Positions 1 to 6,284 are shown, counted from the stretch's first letter. The stretch is DNA of 7,142 nucleotides from Bdellovibrionales bacterium (GCA_020434605.1 JAGRAL010000355.1:1-7142); one strand, 5' to 3'. Numbers and translations: made by a program. The notes: a model not told the origin generated them from the sequence alone.

Positions 1-849
1 GAAAAAGCAAAGAGCTTGCAAATACCTATTACAAAATACAAATACATAGAAAATGGATATATAAATCAATCAGATATTGATACGTACAAAACACCTATAG
101 TTGTAAAATCTATCAATGAATCTGGAGGAAGAAACACCTCTTACTATGAAGATAAAACTTCACTCTCAACATTACTTTTAAAAAATCAAATTATCGAGAG
201 TTATGTCAACGGAACCGAATACAGCGTCGAAATGCTTGTTCAAAATGGCAAAATTATTTTTAGCAATATCACTATGTATAACAAAAAATATACTCAAAAT
301 ATTTTACCTGCAACTTTACCAGAACGTATCAAAAAAACTATCCTAGATTACTCTACTAAAATTGTAGACGGCTTTGGTATTAAAAATTCCTTATGCCATG
401 CTGAATTCTATGTCCATGGTGATGCAATCACATTTGGAGAAATCGCAATCCGCCCACCTGGTGGTTACATTATGAACTTACTAGAAATGACTTATAAAAG
501 TAATTTCTGGAAGCTTTTCATTGAGATACAGACCATGCAAGCCATCACTCCCCCTATTTCTAAGAATCCGACATATAGTGCTGTGTGGATCATCCACCCG
601 GGTCAAGGCCGAGTAAATAAAATCGAGGGTTGGGAATCAATACAATCTACTAAGGGCTATGCTGGAGGCCGTTTAAAGATTCACCCTGGCGATATATGTA
701 AAATGCGTTTAGGCTCTGGACAAGATTACGGCTACATTTTTTTTACCGACAAATGTCCAGAAAGTCTTATCAAACGAATCGAAACTGCCGAAGAATTACT
801 AAAGGTAGATATCGATAATGATCCTAATAGTTTACATCTTAATAAGTAA
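1..849 (+). CDS. ATP-grasp ligase, L-amino-acid-ligase-like, 5' truncated by window edge
   Basis: The frame is open from base 1, so the gene starts before the window; the TTG at 16 is just an internal Leu codon. The 282 visible codons hold the ATP-grasp core. VVKSINESGG (visible residues 34-43) has the ATP-binding Lys36. The hinge IIESYVNGTEYSVE (64-77) has acidic residues E66, E73 and E77. HAEF (133-136) and GEIAIRPPGG (146-155) give E135 and E147 as likely Mg ligands, with R151 at the phosphate/acyl site. After about residue 190 comes a small beta-rich C-terminal domain typical of L-amino acid ligase relatives. Known family chemistry is ATP-dependent joining of a carboxylate to an amine through an acyl phosphate, in the cytoplasm. 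Family members are usually about 400 residues, so roughly 110-130 N-terminal residues are probably missing. The substrate cannot be told from sequence; a dipeptide or amino acid-carboxylate ligase is likely. It overlaps the next gene by 32 bp, implying an operon. Confidence 0.85.
   Translation, partial: EKAKSLQIPITKYKYIENGYINQSDIDTYKTPIVVKSINESGGRNTSYYEDKTSLSTLLLKNQIIESYVNGTEYSVEMLVQNGKIIFSNITMYNKKYTQNILPATLPERIKKTILDYSTKIVDGFGIKNSLCHAEFYVHGDAITFGEIAIRPPGGYIMNLLEMTYKSNFWKLFIEIQTMQAITPPISKNPTYSAVWIIHPGQGRVNKIEGWESIQSTKGYAGGRLKIHPGDICKMRLGSGQDYGYIFFTDKCPESLIKRIETAEELLKVDIDNDPNSLHLNK
801..805 (+). promoter_or_regulatory. Shine-Dalgarno supporting the start at 818
   Basis: AAAGG lies 12 nt before the ATG at 818, inside the end of the ATP-grasp gene. 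The spacing is a little long, but an in-frame stop (TAG 806-808) lies just upstream and the next in-frame candidate is GTG at 866. ATG 818 is therefore the best start, and translational coupling to the upstream gene is likely. Confidence 0.45.
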
Positions 850-1792
850 TTCATTTTGTAAGACTGTGACTTATAAGGATAAACATATAACTCCTGTTAT
901 CCAGGCAGCTAGCGCCATACGAAACAGTCCAGAGCAAAGACGAACTAGAAATATTCTAGAAGAAATATACAAAAATTTGGACCGAAAAGAATATGAGAGT
1001 ATGAGACAAAAACTCATCGATCTAACAAAAACAAGTGGCAGCAGTGACGCCAGATACTATCACATAGAAAATAATGTAACTTATGAAGGGCTTTATCTTT
1101 TTAAAGAAGCCATTGAAAAAATACCTGGCGCTAAAGTTATTAGTAGATTCAACCCTATTAAGGATGCTGAACCAAGCACCTTACAAAAGTGGCTAGGTAC
1201 AAAGAATGAAACCGTAAAACTTAGCTCAAGAAAAGAGGTTAATGATTTTCGGGTACATGAACATAGTTTAGAGTTTACATTAGACGGAAAAGTTTACCGG
1301 GTTAACACCGGCATATTAAATAATGTTCATATGCACTTACTAAGTTCTAACACAAGTGAATACGAGACCACATACAACAAGTGTTTTAAAAGTCCAGGTG
1401 GCGATCCAGAAACTAAATGTGACGACTACCGTAAAGCTACGAGCACAGTTGTTCAAACCAGAAAAGGTTTAAGTGACAAAGATTGCACAAAAGATGATTT
1501 TAAAAAGAATACTTGCATACGCGTAGATAACAGTGATGTCGAGTTTATTATTACCCCAAAATATGACTATAGATCCAATACAGGAGATGTGAGTTTAAGC
1601 TCTGATGTCATTACAAACACAGCCTTTACCGCTGCATTTGGGAGCGTTGATTATCTGCACGACGAGTATTGGGATTCAAATACTGATTACGGATTTACTG
1701 ACGAGCAAAGATCTAAAATCGATACAATAACAACAGAAGATAGCTTGTTTATAAAAAAATCAGACTCTACAACCCCTAAAGGCAGTCGCTAA
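818..1792 (+). CDS. Hypothetical, probably exported Cys-containing protein
   Basis: I do not recognise this 324-residue protein. Residues 2-9 (ILIVYILI) form a short hydrophobic run followed by SNSFC (10-14). It looks like a minimal Sec signal peptide but lacks a basic N-region. C14 is not in a standard lipobox (F at -1), so lipidation is doubtful. The rest is hydrophilic, rich in Lys, Asp, Ser and Thr, with no further membrane segment. Residues 34-70 are charged and probably helical. Four cysteines cluster at 189, 201, 223 and 233, a pattern suggesting two disulfides and so an extracytoplasmic location. The tail is Ser/Thr/Asp-rich and ends KGSR. The gene starts inside the 3' end of the ATP-grasp gene (32 bp overlap), so the two are presumably co-transcribed and may share a task. 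Its stop overlaps the convergent reductase gene by 4 bp. It is a real gene by length and context; its function is unknown. Confidence 0.75.
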   Translation: MILIVYILISNSFCKTVTYKDKHITPVIQAASAIRNSPEQRRTRNILEEIYKNLDRKEYESMRQKLIDLTKTSGSSDARYYHIENNVTYEGLYLFKEAIEKIPGAKVISRFNPIKDAEPSTLQKWLGTKNETVKLSSRKEVNDFRVHEHSLEFTLDGKVYRVNTGILNNVHMHLLSSNTSEYETTYNKCFKSPGGDPETKCDDYRKATSTVVQTRKGLSDKDCTKDDFKKNTCIRVDNSDVEFIITPKYDYRSNTGDVSLSSDVITNTAFTAAFGSVDYLHDEYWDSNTDYGFTDEQRSKIDTITTEDSLFIKKSDSTTPKGSR

Positions 1793-2856
1793 ATCATCGC
1801 TTCTGTTGATCTCTCTTTTACACTTTGCATGTGTGAAACCAACTTAGGCAAATAAGATTTTAATTTAGGGCACTTTACATCAAGTCTCCCTAAATCCTCT
1901 GTAGCATTAGTCGTGTCATAGACTGTAGGATGAGTAAAGTAGTCAATTGTGTCTGGATTGATTTTCATCCAGTTTCTTAACGGCGCAATATGCTTTAATG
2001 ACAGTTTTGTTAAATACGCAGGGAATGGCACTGTAAGTATTTTTTTGTGCATTACCCCCTCAAGTAATCCTAAAAATTCTTTTATTGTAGGTGGATTAGG
2101 GTCAGCAAGCTGATATGTTTTTCCGATACTAAATGTTTGCTGTGAAAGTCTTGCGATTGCATTTGACACAAAATCAACCGGCACCAAGTTAACTTGAATT
2201 CGTTCATAATCTCCCAATGCAGGGAGCACAGCCGCAAATTTTTGTCTATCCACCCACTGCATTATATAATAAGGGCCATCAAACTTTTGCGTCCAACCAC
2301 TGGCGCTATCCCCAACAACAATACTTGGGCGATATATAGTTACAGGTAAACCATCACGCCTAGCTTTCTCGACTTCTTCTTCGGCATGAAACTTAGTCTC
2401 TTCGTAAAAATTATTAAATGTTTGTTCCTTGGCTAAGTCGGTCTCAAAAAAGTGTCCTGGTATTCTACCACTGACATAACAAGTAGATACATAGTCCAAG
2501 CGCTTTAATTGTTTGCAGGCTTTAGCAAACTGCAAAACATTTTTAGTGCCTTCTACATTTATAGTATGTGCAAGATCCTTAGAAACAGATAAATCATAAA
2601 CAGCTGCTAAGTGATAAATGTTTTCGACTCTATCATTCCATTCTTTGGTTAGGCCAAGATTTGCTTTAGTAATGTCACCAATAACGACAAGCACCCTATC
2701 CGTCCACTCGGGATGGCTAGATATTTTTTCTTTTGCTAATGCTAAAAACTTATCCTGCACAAGACATACAATCTGAGTCTCTTTAGGGATTAGGTCTAAA
2801 AGAGATGAGATTAAAAATGAACCCAAAAATCCTGGAAAACCTGTAAGTAAAATCAT
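1789..2856 (-). CDS. NAD(P)-dependent extended SDR, fatty acyl/thioester reductase type
   Basis: This 355-residue protein has a complete extended short-chain dehydrogenase fold. TGFPGFLG (residues 5-12) is the TGxxGxxG nucleotide-binding loop, GDI (60-62) follows beta-4, and HLAA (82-85) is the NNAG-equivalent. YVSTCYVSG (122-130) carries the catalytic Ser/Thr, and YEETK (151-155) is the catalytic YxxxK. YRPSIVVGDS (175-184) is the substrate-side motif seen in the NAD_binding_4 (male-sterility/thioester reductase) group. It stands alone: no adenylation, carrier-protein or second reductase domain is attached. It probably reduces or epimerises a lipid-like, acyl-thioester or sugar-nucleotide substrate in the cytoplasm; the exact one cannot be read. 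ATG 2856 sits immediately before the glycine-rich loop, as expected, but no Shine-Dalgarno precedes it (the upstream bases are ACTCACCTC). It is convergent with the exported-protein gene and divergent from the receiver-TPR gene. Confidence 0.85.
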   Translation of the reverse strand: MILLTGFPGFLGSFLISSLLDLIPKETQIVCLVQDKFLALAKEKISSHPEWTDRVLVVIGDITKANLGLTKEWNDRVENIYHLAAVYDLSVSKDLAHTINVEGTKNVLQFAKACKQLKRLDYVSTCYVSGRIPGHFFETDLAKEQTFNNFYEETKFHAEEEVEKARRDGLPVTIYRPSIVVGDSASGWTQKFDGPYYIMQWVDRQKFAAVLPALGDYERIQVNLVPVDFVSNAIARLSQQTFSIGKTYQLADPNPPTIKEFLGLLEGVMHKKILTVPFPAYLTKLSLKHIAPLRNWMKINPDTIDYFTHPTVYDTTNATEDLGRLDVKCPKLKSYLPKLVSHMQSVKERSTEAMI

Positions 2857-2897
2857 GAGGTGAGTTTAGACCCAAAAAAAATATATGCCAATCATGT

Positions 2898-2925
2898 TGT
2901 TTAAATCAGTGACTTAAATTGTCAA
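2898..2925 (-). promoter_or_regulatory. Candidate promoter for the SDR gene
   Basis: On the minus strand a perfect -35 TTGACA (2925-2920) is followed after 16 nt by TAAACA (2903-2898), a weak -10 with 3 of 6 matches. Transcription would start near 2890 and leave a leader of about 35 nt. The -35 lies in one arm of the inverted repeat at 2920-2955. It is assigned from hexamers alone. Confidence 0.35.
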
Positions 2926-2955
2926 AAAGGCGTTTTGATAAGTTTCTTTTTGACA
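2920..2955. repeat. Perfect 10 bp inverted repeat with a -35 hexamer in each arm
   Basis: TGTCAAAAAG (2920-2929) and CTTTTTGACA (2946-2955) are exact reverse complements separated by 16 bp. Each arm ends in TTGACA read outward, one on each strand, so two divergent -35 boxes sit symmetrically. It is too AT-rich, and lacks a T-tract after the second arm, to be a terminator. It could be an operator bound by a dimeric regulator, or two UP-like A-tract/-35 modules that happen to be symmetric. Confidence 0.7.
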
Positions 2956-2978
2956 TTCACCAATCTGCTAACTTTAAA
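2950..2978 (+). promoter_or_regulatory. Candidate distal plus-strand promoter
   Basis: TTGACA (2950-2955), a 17 nt spacer and TTTAAA (2973-2978, 4 of 6 matches) form a good sigma-70-like pair. Transcription would start near 2985, leaving about 150 nt before the receiver-TPR start codon. It could be a second, long-leader promoter for that gene or drive a short non-coding RNA. I see no open frame with a ribosome binding site, and no clear hairpin terminator, between 2985 and 3135. Confidence 0.4.
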
Positions 2979-3075
2979 AAAATGTCCTAGTTTAATACAT
3001 TAATAGCACGCCCTAATTTGAGACTTTTTAGACTATAAACAACAACAGAATCTTTAATAAAAATTTATCCCGCAC

Positions 3076-3098
3076 CTTAGCTGTTTCTAAGTTATAAT
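3076..3098 (+). promoter_or_regulatory. Proximal promoter (TATAAT) with small inverted repeat, receiver-TPR gene
   Basis: A perfect -10 TATAAT (3093-3098) predicts a start near 3104 and a leader of about 31 nt. There is no good -35 at the matching position (around 3070-3075, CCGCAC). The spacer instead holds an inverted repeat CTTAG-N6-CTAAG (3076-3080 and 3087-3091) ending just before the -10. A weak -35 plus a dyad fits an activator-dependent or repressed promoter. The -10 is well supported; the operator is a guess. Confidence 0.45.
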
Positions 3099-3135
3099 GA
3101 AGAGTAGCCTTTTTTACATTTAACCAGAGGATTTT

Positions 3136-4431
3136 ATGGCTTTAAATACGCAAGAGTACCTAGCTAATAAAAAGATTCTGATCTTGGATAAATCAAGTAC
3201 AAGCAGACATTTGCTTGAATTGGCACTCATGCGTCTTGGGGTCGATAAGGGCTCCATCACCTCATTAAAGAACTTTCATCATGCCGTCGAATTTGTGCGT
3301 ATTAATAAGCCTGAGATTATTTTTACCGATTTTCAGATACACGATAGGTTCGGACTAGACCTTGTGTCTTTTCAGTCCGAGTATTGTCAGGATGAGACTA
3401 AGAAGATTTTTGTTGTAGTTACTGAAAATGCTACAGACTCTGCTGTTGTGGATGCAGCCGATGAAGACGTAGATGGCTATATTTTAAAACCATTTACTAC
3501 CGAGGCTATCTCTGAAAAGCTTATACGAATCATCGAATCTAAAACGACTCCAAATCACTATAAAACCATGTTATCAAAAGCAAGGGGTCTACAGCAGGCA
3601 GGTAAAACTGAGGATGCAATCATTCATTTTGAAATGGCTATCAATTTAGCGGCAAAACCAAGTTTAGCTCTATATTATTTGGGAGAAATCTACCGACTAA
3701 AAAGAGACTATGGAAAAGCCATATCCCACTTCAAACAGGGACAGAAAATTATCCCCCTACACTTTCGCTGTTTAGTAGCAGAATTTATAACCCAGTTTGA
3801 AATCGAAGAATATGTCAGTGCATATAAACTTCTTGAAAAAATATCTGCTCACTACCCACTAAGCCCTAAGATATTAAAATATGCATTTGCACTTTGCATA
3901 AAATCGTTTCGATTTAGCGATGTTGAAAAGTATTATATGCATTACTTACAGTTAGAAAGAAAAACTGAAGATATCAAAACCTCAGTTTCGACCACTTTAT
4001 TAGAGGCCGGGGTTTCATTATTGCGTAATAAAAAATACGACGATGCTCTGGACTACTTTTTAAAAGGAAGTGTCATTATTGATAAAAACTCTGTCTACTT
4101 ACATAAGGTCGTAGATGCTCTTTTAGAGCATCAAGTCCAAAAACAAGCAGAGACTTTTGTAAGTATGTTTGGACCTGAAGAAATTGGCGATAAGCTATAT
4201 AGACAACTTTTATTTAAAATCAAGACCCACAAAATGCCGTACGACAGTGTTATCGAAATGGGTAAAGGAATCATTAACGAAGGTATTGCCTCTCCTGAGA
4301 TTTATGCCACGGTTTTTAACCTCTTGAAAAACACCCCGCACGAAGCCCTACTAAAAACCCTAGTAACAAAGGCCATTCAACAGTTTCCAAATAAAAAGAG
4401 CCAGTTTATTTCATATATGCCGGAACAGTAG
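3136..4431 (+). CDS. Receiver (REC) domain-TPR response-regulator protein with atypical acidic pocket
   Basis: The protein has 431 residues. Residues 12-134 form a CheY-like receiver: ILILDKSSTSR (14-24), phosphoacceptor D65 in IIFTDF (61-66), T96 in VVVTEN, and K118 in YILKPF. Gapless alignment of the first motif with CheY (LVVDDFSTMR) pairs D18 with CheY D12 and K19 with CheY D13. One of the two metal-binding acids is therefore replaced by Lys, while the Asp/Thr/Lys triad remains. Residues 142-209 form two clear TPR units (KTEDAIIHFEMAI; DYGKAISHFKQG). Weaker helical repeats continue to the C terminus, including KKYDDALDYFLKG (299-311). There is no DNA-binding, GGDEF or kinase domain, so the output is probably protein-protein interaction in the cytoplasm. 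The start is supported by AGAGG (3126-3130) 5 nt before ATG. It appears monocistronic, with no partner histidine kinase in view. Confidence 0.88.
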   Translation: MALNTQEYLANKKILILDKSSTSRHLLELALMRLGVDKGSITSLKNFHHAVEFVRINKPEIIFTDFQIHDRFGLDLVSFQSEYCQDETKKIFVVVTENATDSAVVDAADEDVDGYILKPFTTEAISEKLIRIIESKTTPNHYKTMLSKARGLQQAGKTEDAIIHFEMAINLAAKPSLALYYLGEIYRLKRDYGKAISHFKQGQKIIPLHFRCLVAEFITQFEIEEYVSAYKLLEKISAHYPLSPKILKYAFALCIKSFRFSDVEKYYMHYLQLERKTEDIKTSVSTTLLEAGVSLLRNKKYDDALDYFLKGSVIIDKNSVYLHKVVDALLEHQVQKQAETFVSMFGPEEIGDKLYRQLLFKIKTHKMPYDSVIEMGKGIINEGIASPEIYATVFNLLKNTPHEALLKTLVTKAIQQFPNKKSQFISYMPEQ

Positions 4432-4498
4432 TCGCAAATCTATTTCTAATAATATTATGATTTGTAGCTAATAATTTGTGAATACACTTTTAGACATC

Positions 4499-4503
4499 AA
4501 GGA
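4499..4503 (+). promoter_or_regulatory. Shine-Dalgarno of the 45-codon gene
   Basis: AAGGA lies 7 nt upstream of ATG 4511, which is near-ideal spacing. It is the main reason for accepting the short frame as a gene, since the gap otherwise has no annotated function. Confidence 0.6.
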
Positions 4504-4510
4504 TGGTGTT

Positions 4511-4648
4511 ATGAAATTTGTCCCTTACAATCGAGAGTTTTGGAGAAATTTTGATGGATATTTGCAGTCTAGCCAGATTAATAATAGTAAACTAGTAGGC
4601 AGCAGTATTTTTTTAGTGGTTTCCTTATTTCTCTTGCTGAGCCTCTAA
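4511..4648 (+). CDS. Small single-pass membrane protein (45 aa), hypothetical
   Basis: This is a short frame in the gap between the receiver-TPR and lipoprotein genes. It encodes 45 residues beginning MKFVPYNREFWRNF and ends at TAA 4646-4648. Residues 1-27 are polar, with aromatics and two Arg. Residues 29-45 (VGSSIFLVVSLFLLLSL) are a continuous hydrophobic segment running to the C terminus, as in a tail-anchored or single-pass small membrane protein. AAGGA 7 nt before the ATG is a strong ribosome binding site. Because the transmembrane segment sits at the very end, the N-terminal part probably stays cytosolic. I do not recognise the family. Chance is the alternative explanation, but a good Shine-Dalgarno, an ATG start and a coherent transmembrane segment together argue for a gene. 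Confidence 0.6.
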   Translation: MKFVPYNREFWRNFDGYLQSSQINNSKLVGSSIFLVVSLFLLLSL

Positions 4649-4685
4649 ACCTTGGTCTTGTCTAGGCTTTATATTTATACTTAAT

Positions 4686-4726
4686 CTGACGATAAAATAT
4701 TGTTAGCCTATATAGCATACAAGGAG
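4686..4726 (+). promoter_or_regulatory. Upstream control region and Shine-Dalgarno of the lipoprotein gene
   Basis: AAGGAG (4721-4726) is a near-consensus Shine-Dalgarno 5 nt before ATG 4732. Upstream, TAAAAT (4693-4698) is a 5-of-6 match to a -10 that would start transcription near 4705, but no recognisable -35 lies 16-18 nt before it. A second option, CTGACG (4686-4691) and TATATA (4709-4714) with 17 nt between them, would leave only about 11 nt of leader. The ribosome binding site is firm; the promoter is not. Confidence 0.5.
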
Positions 4727-4731
4727 AATTC

Positions 4732-5403
4732 ATGAAGAAACTCAGCCTAATATTCTGTTGCCTATTTATCTTTGCTGCCTGCGAAGAAGACGATGATATT
4801 CTAGATTACTCAAATGCTCGTAATTGTTTAGATGAAATTACACCTGCTACATCTGATGATGCAAAAGCCTGTGTGGCAAGCTTAGCTGATGATGACTCTG
4901 AAAGAGCCAATAAGTTAAAGTGTGCTGCAGAGTTTTTATTTCAAGGTTTAGATACAAGTACACTTGCTCAAATATTTTCAGATATTCAAGAGGGCACAGG
5001 TTCAGAAATGAATTCATTTATGTCTGCCTTATATTTTAAAGGTGATGATAGAGATGACGCCCTAGCAAATGCAGACCTGGCATATGAAGCTTGTAATGCA
5101 TCTGGTTCTACTGGCATGGCCATGTTTGGTAGCTTTTCATATTCTTCAACTCTTATGGCTCGCTTAGATGCTGGTTGGGACGGTCAAAGCACTCCTGATT
5201 TAAGTGCCGGAGCCATTGGCGGAGGCCCTAGTATGAATAACAGCAGTGATGAAGAGCTAGGAGAAGCTATACTAAACATACAAAGCCTATATTGTAGTGG
5301 GGGCTCATCTAACGAAGATATTTGCGGTCAAATTGATGATATCTTGGATGGCTCCTCAGACCCTACGACCATTGGCGCTCAATTTAGAGATTACCTGAAC
5401 TAG
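4732..5403 (+). CDS. Acidic Cys-rich lipoprotein, hypothetical
   Basis: This is a 223-residue predicted lipoprotein. The N terminus MKK, a hydrophobic core (residues 4-14) and FAAC (14-17) form a signal peptidase II lipobox with C17 as the lipidated residue. The mature protein begins with a strongly acidic CEEDDD stretch and stays rich in Asp, Glu, Ser and Gly. Six further cysteines (32, 47, 64, 121, 188, 198) could make three disulfides, which fits a periplasmic or surface location. The middle looks helical (57-85 and 105-120); residues 123-175 are Gly/Ser-rich and probably flexible. There are no catalytic motifs I recognise and I cannot name a family. It has its own strong Shine-Dalgarno and probably its own promoter. 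Its last 48 bp lie antisense to the end of the heme A synthase gene, and no terminator hairpin is seen beyond the stop. Confidence 0.85.
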   Translation: MKKLSLIFCCLFIFAACEEDDDILDYSNARNCLDEITPATSDDAKACVASLADDDSERANKLKCAAEFLFQGLDTSTLAQIFSDIQEGTGSEMNSFMSALYFKGDDRDDALANADLAYEACNASGSTGMAMFGSFSYSSTLMARLDAGWDGQSTPDLSAGAIGGGPSMNNSSDEELGEAILNIQSLYCSGGSSNEDICGQIDDILDGSSDPTTIGAQFRDYLN

Positions 5404-6252
5404 ATATCTAAGTAAAAACAACCATAAGAGATGGGCTAACAATAAGTGTGTTAGCTTCATCCACATCGGTGATAAAAACGTTAATGTTAAAGCACCAAAA
5501 ATTAGACCTACAGCAAATAAACGTATTAAATCTTTAAGTTCTTTTGTAAACCCCGTTTTAGCTCCCTGTAAGATAAATACATAAAGTAAAGTTCCTCCCA
5601 AAACCGTAGCTAATATCGGGTGGATACTTCTCCATTTTATAATCCAGTGAGAATTTTCAAATAAGTCGGCCTGTAAACCACTTAGTAGTGATGTGGAAGG
5701 GTGAAGAGTAGTGGATAAAGAGGCTATAGCTCCAGTGGCCGCTAATAATAAGAAGCAAGAACATAAAAGTGTCTTTATCATCGACCAATGCACCTTGATA
5801 TCTGACTTATAAAAAATAATACAGAGTCCAATAAAGCCGGATAGTAACAAGCTGTTTACTTGATGAAGTCCCATGACAAAAAGTCTTAAAAAGCTATCAT
5901 TATCTGTCACTAATCCAAACTTAACTAAAGCTGCGCCTAGTAGCGCTTCACTGATAGTGAATAACACACTTAATTTTGCCACTCTCTTTAAATAAACATT
6001 TGAGCTTTTATTTTTTAATACCATGACACACAAAACAACGACAAAAATACCAAACAGGCCCGTTGTTAATCGATGACTAAACTCAATCCAAGTTGCCAAG
6101 CTTTTTGTGCTAGGAATTACTTTGCCATCGCATAGAGGCCACGAATCTCCACAGCCATCTCCTGACTTAGATATGCGCACCCAAGCCCCCCAAAGTATGA
6201 CTAGTAGTGTATATAAATATAGACCAAGAGATAATGGCTTAAAATATTTCAT
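5356..6252 (-). CDS. ctaA: Heme A synthase (CtaA/Cox15 family)
   Basis: This integral membrane enzyme oxidises the C8 methyl of heme O to a formyl group, giving heme A for aa3-type cytochrome oxidase. From ATG 6252 the protein has 298 residues and about eight transmembrane helices (near 8-26, 62-79, 94-111, 123-147, 158-178, 212-230, 243-262, 266-288) in two similar halves. Diagnostic features are VRISKSGDGCGDSWPLC (25-41) with the loop cysteine pair C34/C41, and EFSHR (57-61) with E57 and H60. Further heme-ligand histidines are H130 (GLHQ), H211 (SIHP) and H269 (THLLLAH). The second half lacks the cysteine pair found in some relatives. A TTG 60 bp upstream (6312) would add 20 residues, but that TTG belongs to a TTGACA promoter hexamer and ATG 6252 fits the family N terminus. 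No Shine-Dalgarno is evident for either start. No other oxidase or heme gene is in view. Confidence 0.9.
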   Translation of the reverse strand: MKYFKPLSLGLYLYTLLVILWGAWVRISKSGDGCGDSWPLCDGKVIPSTKSLATWIEFSHRLTTGLFGIFVVVLCVMVLKNKSSNVYLKRVAKLSVLFTISEALLGAALVKFGLVTDNDSFLRLFVMGLHQVNSLLLSGFIGLCIIFYKSDIKVHWSMIKTLLCSCFLLLAATGAIASLSTTLHPSTSLLSGLQADLFENSHWIIKWRSIHPILATVLGGTLLYVFILQGAKTGFTKELKDLIRLFAVGLIFGALTLTFLSPMWMKLTHLLLAHLLWLFLLRYLVQVISKLSANGRRV

Positions 6253-6284
6253 GGCGAGAGAATAATAGAGTTTTAGCACAAGCA

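Noticed and set aside
16..18. TTG as start codon of the ATP-grasp gene
   Set aside because: The frame is open to base 1 and the ATP-binding Lys lies only about 30 codons in, so most of the N-terminal domain must be upstream of the window.
818..860. C14 of the exported protein as a lipobox cysteine
   Set aside because: The residues before it (NSF) do not fit the L-[AS]-[GA]-C pattern, so a lipoprotein call is not supported.
2856..2864. TGAGGTGAG on the plus strand as a ribosome binding site
   Set aside because: It lies on the strand opposite the SDR gene and precedes no plus-strand frame of useful length (a nearby ATG at 2885 opens only 10 codons).
4435..4464. CAAATC/GATTTG inverted repeat downstream of the receiver-TPR gene as a terminator
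   Set aside because: The stem is 6 bp and AT-rich around a long AT-rich loop, with no T-tract. It is expected by chance in this composition.
4640..4668. AGCCT/AGGCT inverted repeat after the small gene as a terminator
   Set aside because: Only 5 bp of stem with a 19 nt loop, and the following bases are not a T-tract. AGCCTA at 4705-4710 can also pair with TAGGCT (4663-4668), but the stems are too short to claim an attenuator.
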